Made by a program: the position numbers and the translations under genes. The notes beneath the pieces are model-generated. The model was not told the origin of the DNA, ran no database searches, and saw nothing but the letters and a program-made list of their open reading frames with translations. DNA of 64,000 bases. It comes from Rhabdophis nuchalis (taxonomy: Eukaryota > Chordata > Lepidosauria > Squamata > Natricidae). Where the stretch lies: the NCBI GenBank assembly GCA_039707465.1, contig CM077644.1, forward strand, positions 80,646,875-80,710,874, given 5' to 3'. Numbering within the stretch: the first letter of the stretch is position 1; every line of letters starts with the position of its first letter. Below are positions 63,228-64,000 of this stretch, piece after piece.

Positions 63228-64000
63228 CGGCATGATATTTCAATTTTGATTTTCAGATCTTGATACTTGGTGATCTTCTTCAACTCTTTGTCTTCTGTTC
63301 TATTATTTCCTGATATTGCCACATCAATTATACAATTTTCAATTGCAATTAAGTCTATTGTATTGTAAGCCAAATATTTATTCCGTTCGTATTTGGAAAT
63401 CCCACAAAATTTTAAGCTGTTCATTTTCAATTACTTTTTCAATTCTATGTTCCCACCAATTTTTCATTACTGGCACATGGTAATTTTTACACATGTTTCA
63501 GTGAATTATTTGGGCAACTATATGATGTCATTGTTTAAAACCAGTTTGTGCAGCCTTCTGAGCTTAGTATAATCTACTATTTTTTCTCTTTCTTTGCACA
63601 ATCTAGACGTTGAATCAGTTGGCAATTTTTCAAGTCTGGCCTTGAATGCGAGGTTTCAAACAGAGTTCAAGAGTTCTCGAGCAGTTAAAATCAAGCCTTC
63701 AGTTTTGTTGTTATTATTGTTTCAGTTGCATGCTGTTGCCGATTTTGTCTTTATCTGCTTCACCCTTGATTTTTGTAGAAATTGACCATGTAATGGTTTT
63801 CCATGCCACCATTCTGTTTGTGTCCCCCTCCCCATTATTTCTATAGTTATGTTTTGTTTCCTGCACATTCAGTAATTTCCAATTTTTAACTTGCAGCAAT
63901 GCATGTCTTAATGTCTTTTGCAAAATCAGCTAATGCACGGTTTTCTTCTTCAACAGTTTGTTTACCCTGAAGTCTGCAATTCTGTGGAGCAGGTAATAAT
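63228..64000 (-). pseudogene. old R4-clade-like LINE 3' portion, runs off the window
   Basis: Minus-strand frames match the R4 copy at 22.3-22.8 kb in order. TEGLILTARE corresponds to TEGLILAAQ and RLCKEREKIVDY to RLCNNKVETVSH (zinc finger decayed). LKILWDFQI corresponds to VKILWDFQI, and the nuclease block IIDVAISGN with KELKKITKYQDL corresponds to FIDIAVPGD and KELEKIIKYRDL. Many stops separate these blocks. It is a different, older subfamily, and its 5' part lies beyond 64,000. Confidence 0.7.

Overview
This is eukaryotic nuclear DNA with no supportable host gene. The mix of repeats points to a squamate reptile, most likely a snake. The families seen are CR1, L2, Rex1-like, R4-clade and L1-type LINEs, tRNA-derived SINEs with a Bov-B-like tail (Sauria SINE type), several short hAT families, Tigger-like elements, Helitrons, LTRs, and many long microsatellites. 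AT-rich unique sequence between repeats looks like intergenic or intronic DNA. No exon, tRNA gene, rRNA, CpG-island promoter of a host gene, or prokaryotic feature could be supported. The organism call is inference from repeat content only.

Layout. 0-3.2 kb: a foldback hAT holding a CR1 LINE, then a 5'-truncated LTR. 4.5-7.3 kb: a SINE cut by a hAT (perfect 8-bp duplication), a CR1 tail, another hAT end, and a Helitron with a long GT/GA microsatellite. 8.2-12.5 kb: the 5' half of an L2 LINE, an LTR 3' fragment and a full-length solo LTR. 13.2-13.7 kb: a Tigger-like element. 15.3-16 kb: a hAT with internal tandem repeats. 17.5-24 kb: an L2 copy, a 60-bp minisatellite, a second L2 tail, and a nearly full-length but broken R4-clade LINE entering the L2 (ATT)n tail and followed by two more truncated R4 tails. 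25-30 kb: hAT, SINE, CR1, hAT and Tigger-like elements. 33-37 kb: two Helitrons, L2 tails and two hAT copies. 38-40.3 kb: a SINE-like element, a CR1 copy split by a palindromic MITE with perfect duplication, and a hAT. 42.4-43.9 kb: a MITE and a SINE. 46.4-47.2 kb: a hAT containing a decayed coiled-coil coding fragment. 50.0-54.5 kb: an old Rex1-like LINE interrupted first by an L2 tail and by an intact ORF1-only L1-type element. 55.0-56.0 kb: a Helitron carrying a hAT. 57.0-57.8 kb: two strong palindromes flanking a tRNA-like SINE. 62.2-64.0 kb: two SINEs and an old R4-like tail.

The most notable object is the 51,992-53,972 element. It has a CpG-rich 5' leader, one intact 283-codon ORF1-like frame, no ORF2, a polyadenylation signal and a perfect 15-bp target duplication. 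That is the structure of a half-L1 (HAL1-like) or spliced L1 insertion. Next are the hAT with captured coding sequence (46.4-47.2 kb), the serial R4 tails (22.7-23.9 kb) and a Helitron family whose copies each hold a different microsatellite just inside the 5' end. The only intact substantial protein-coding frame I can defend is the L1 ORF1; every other recognised frame is a broken transposon relic.
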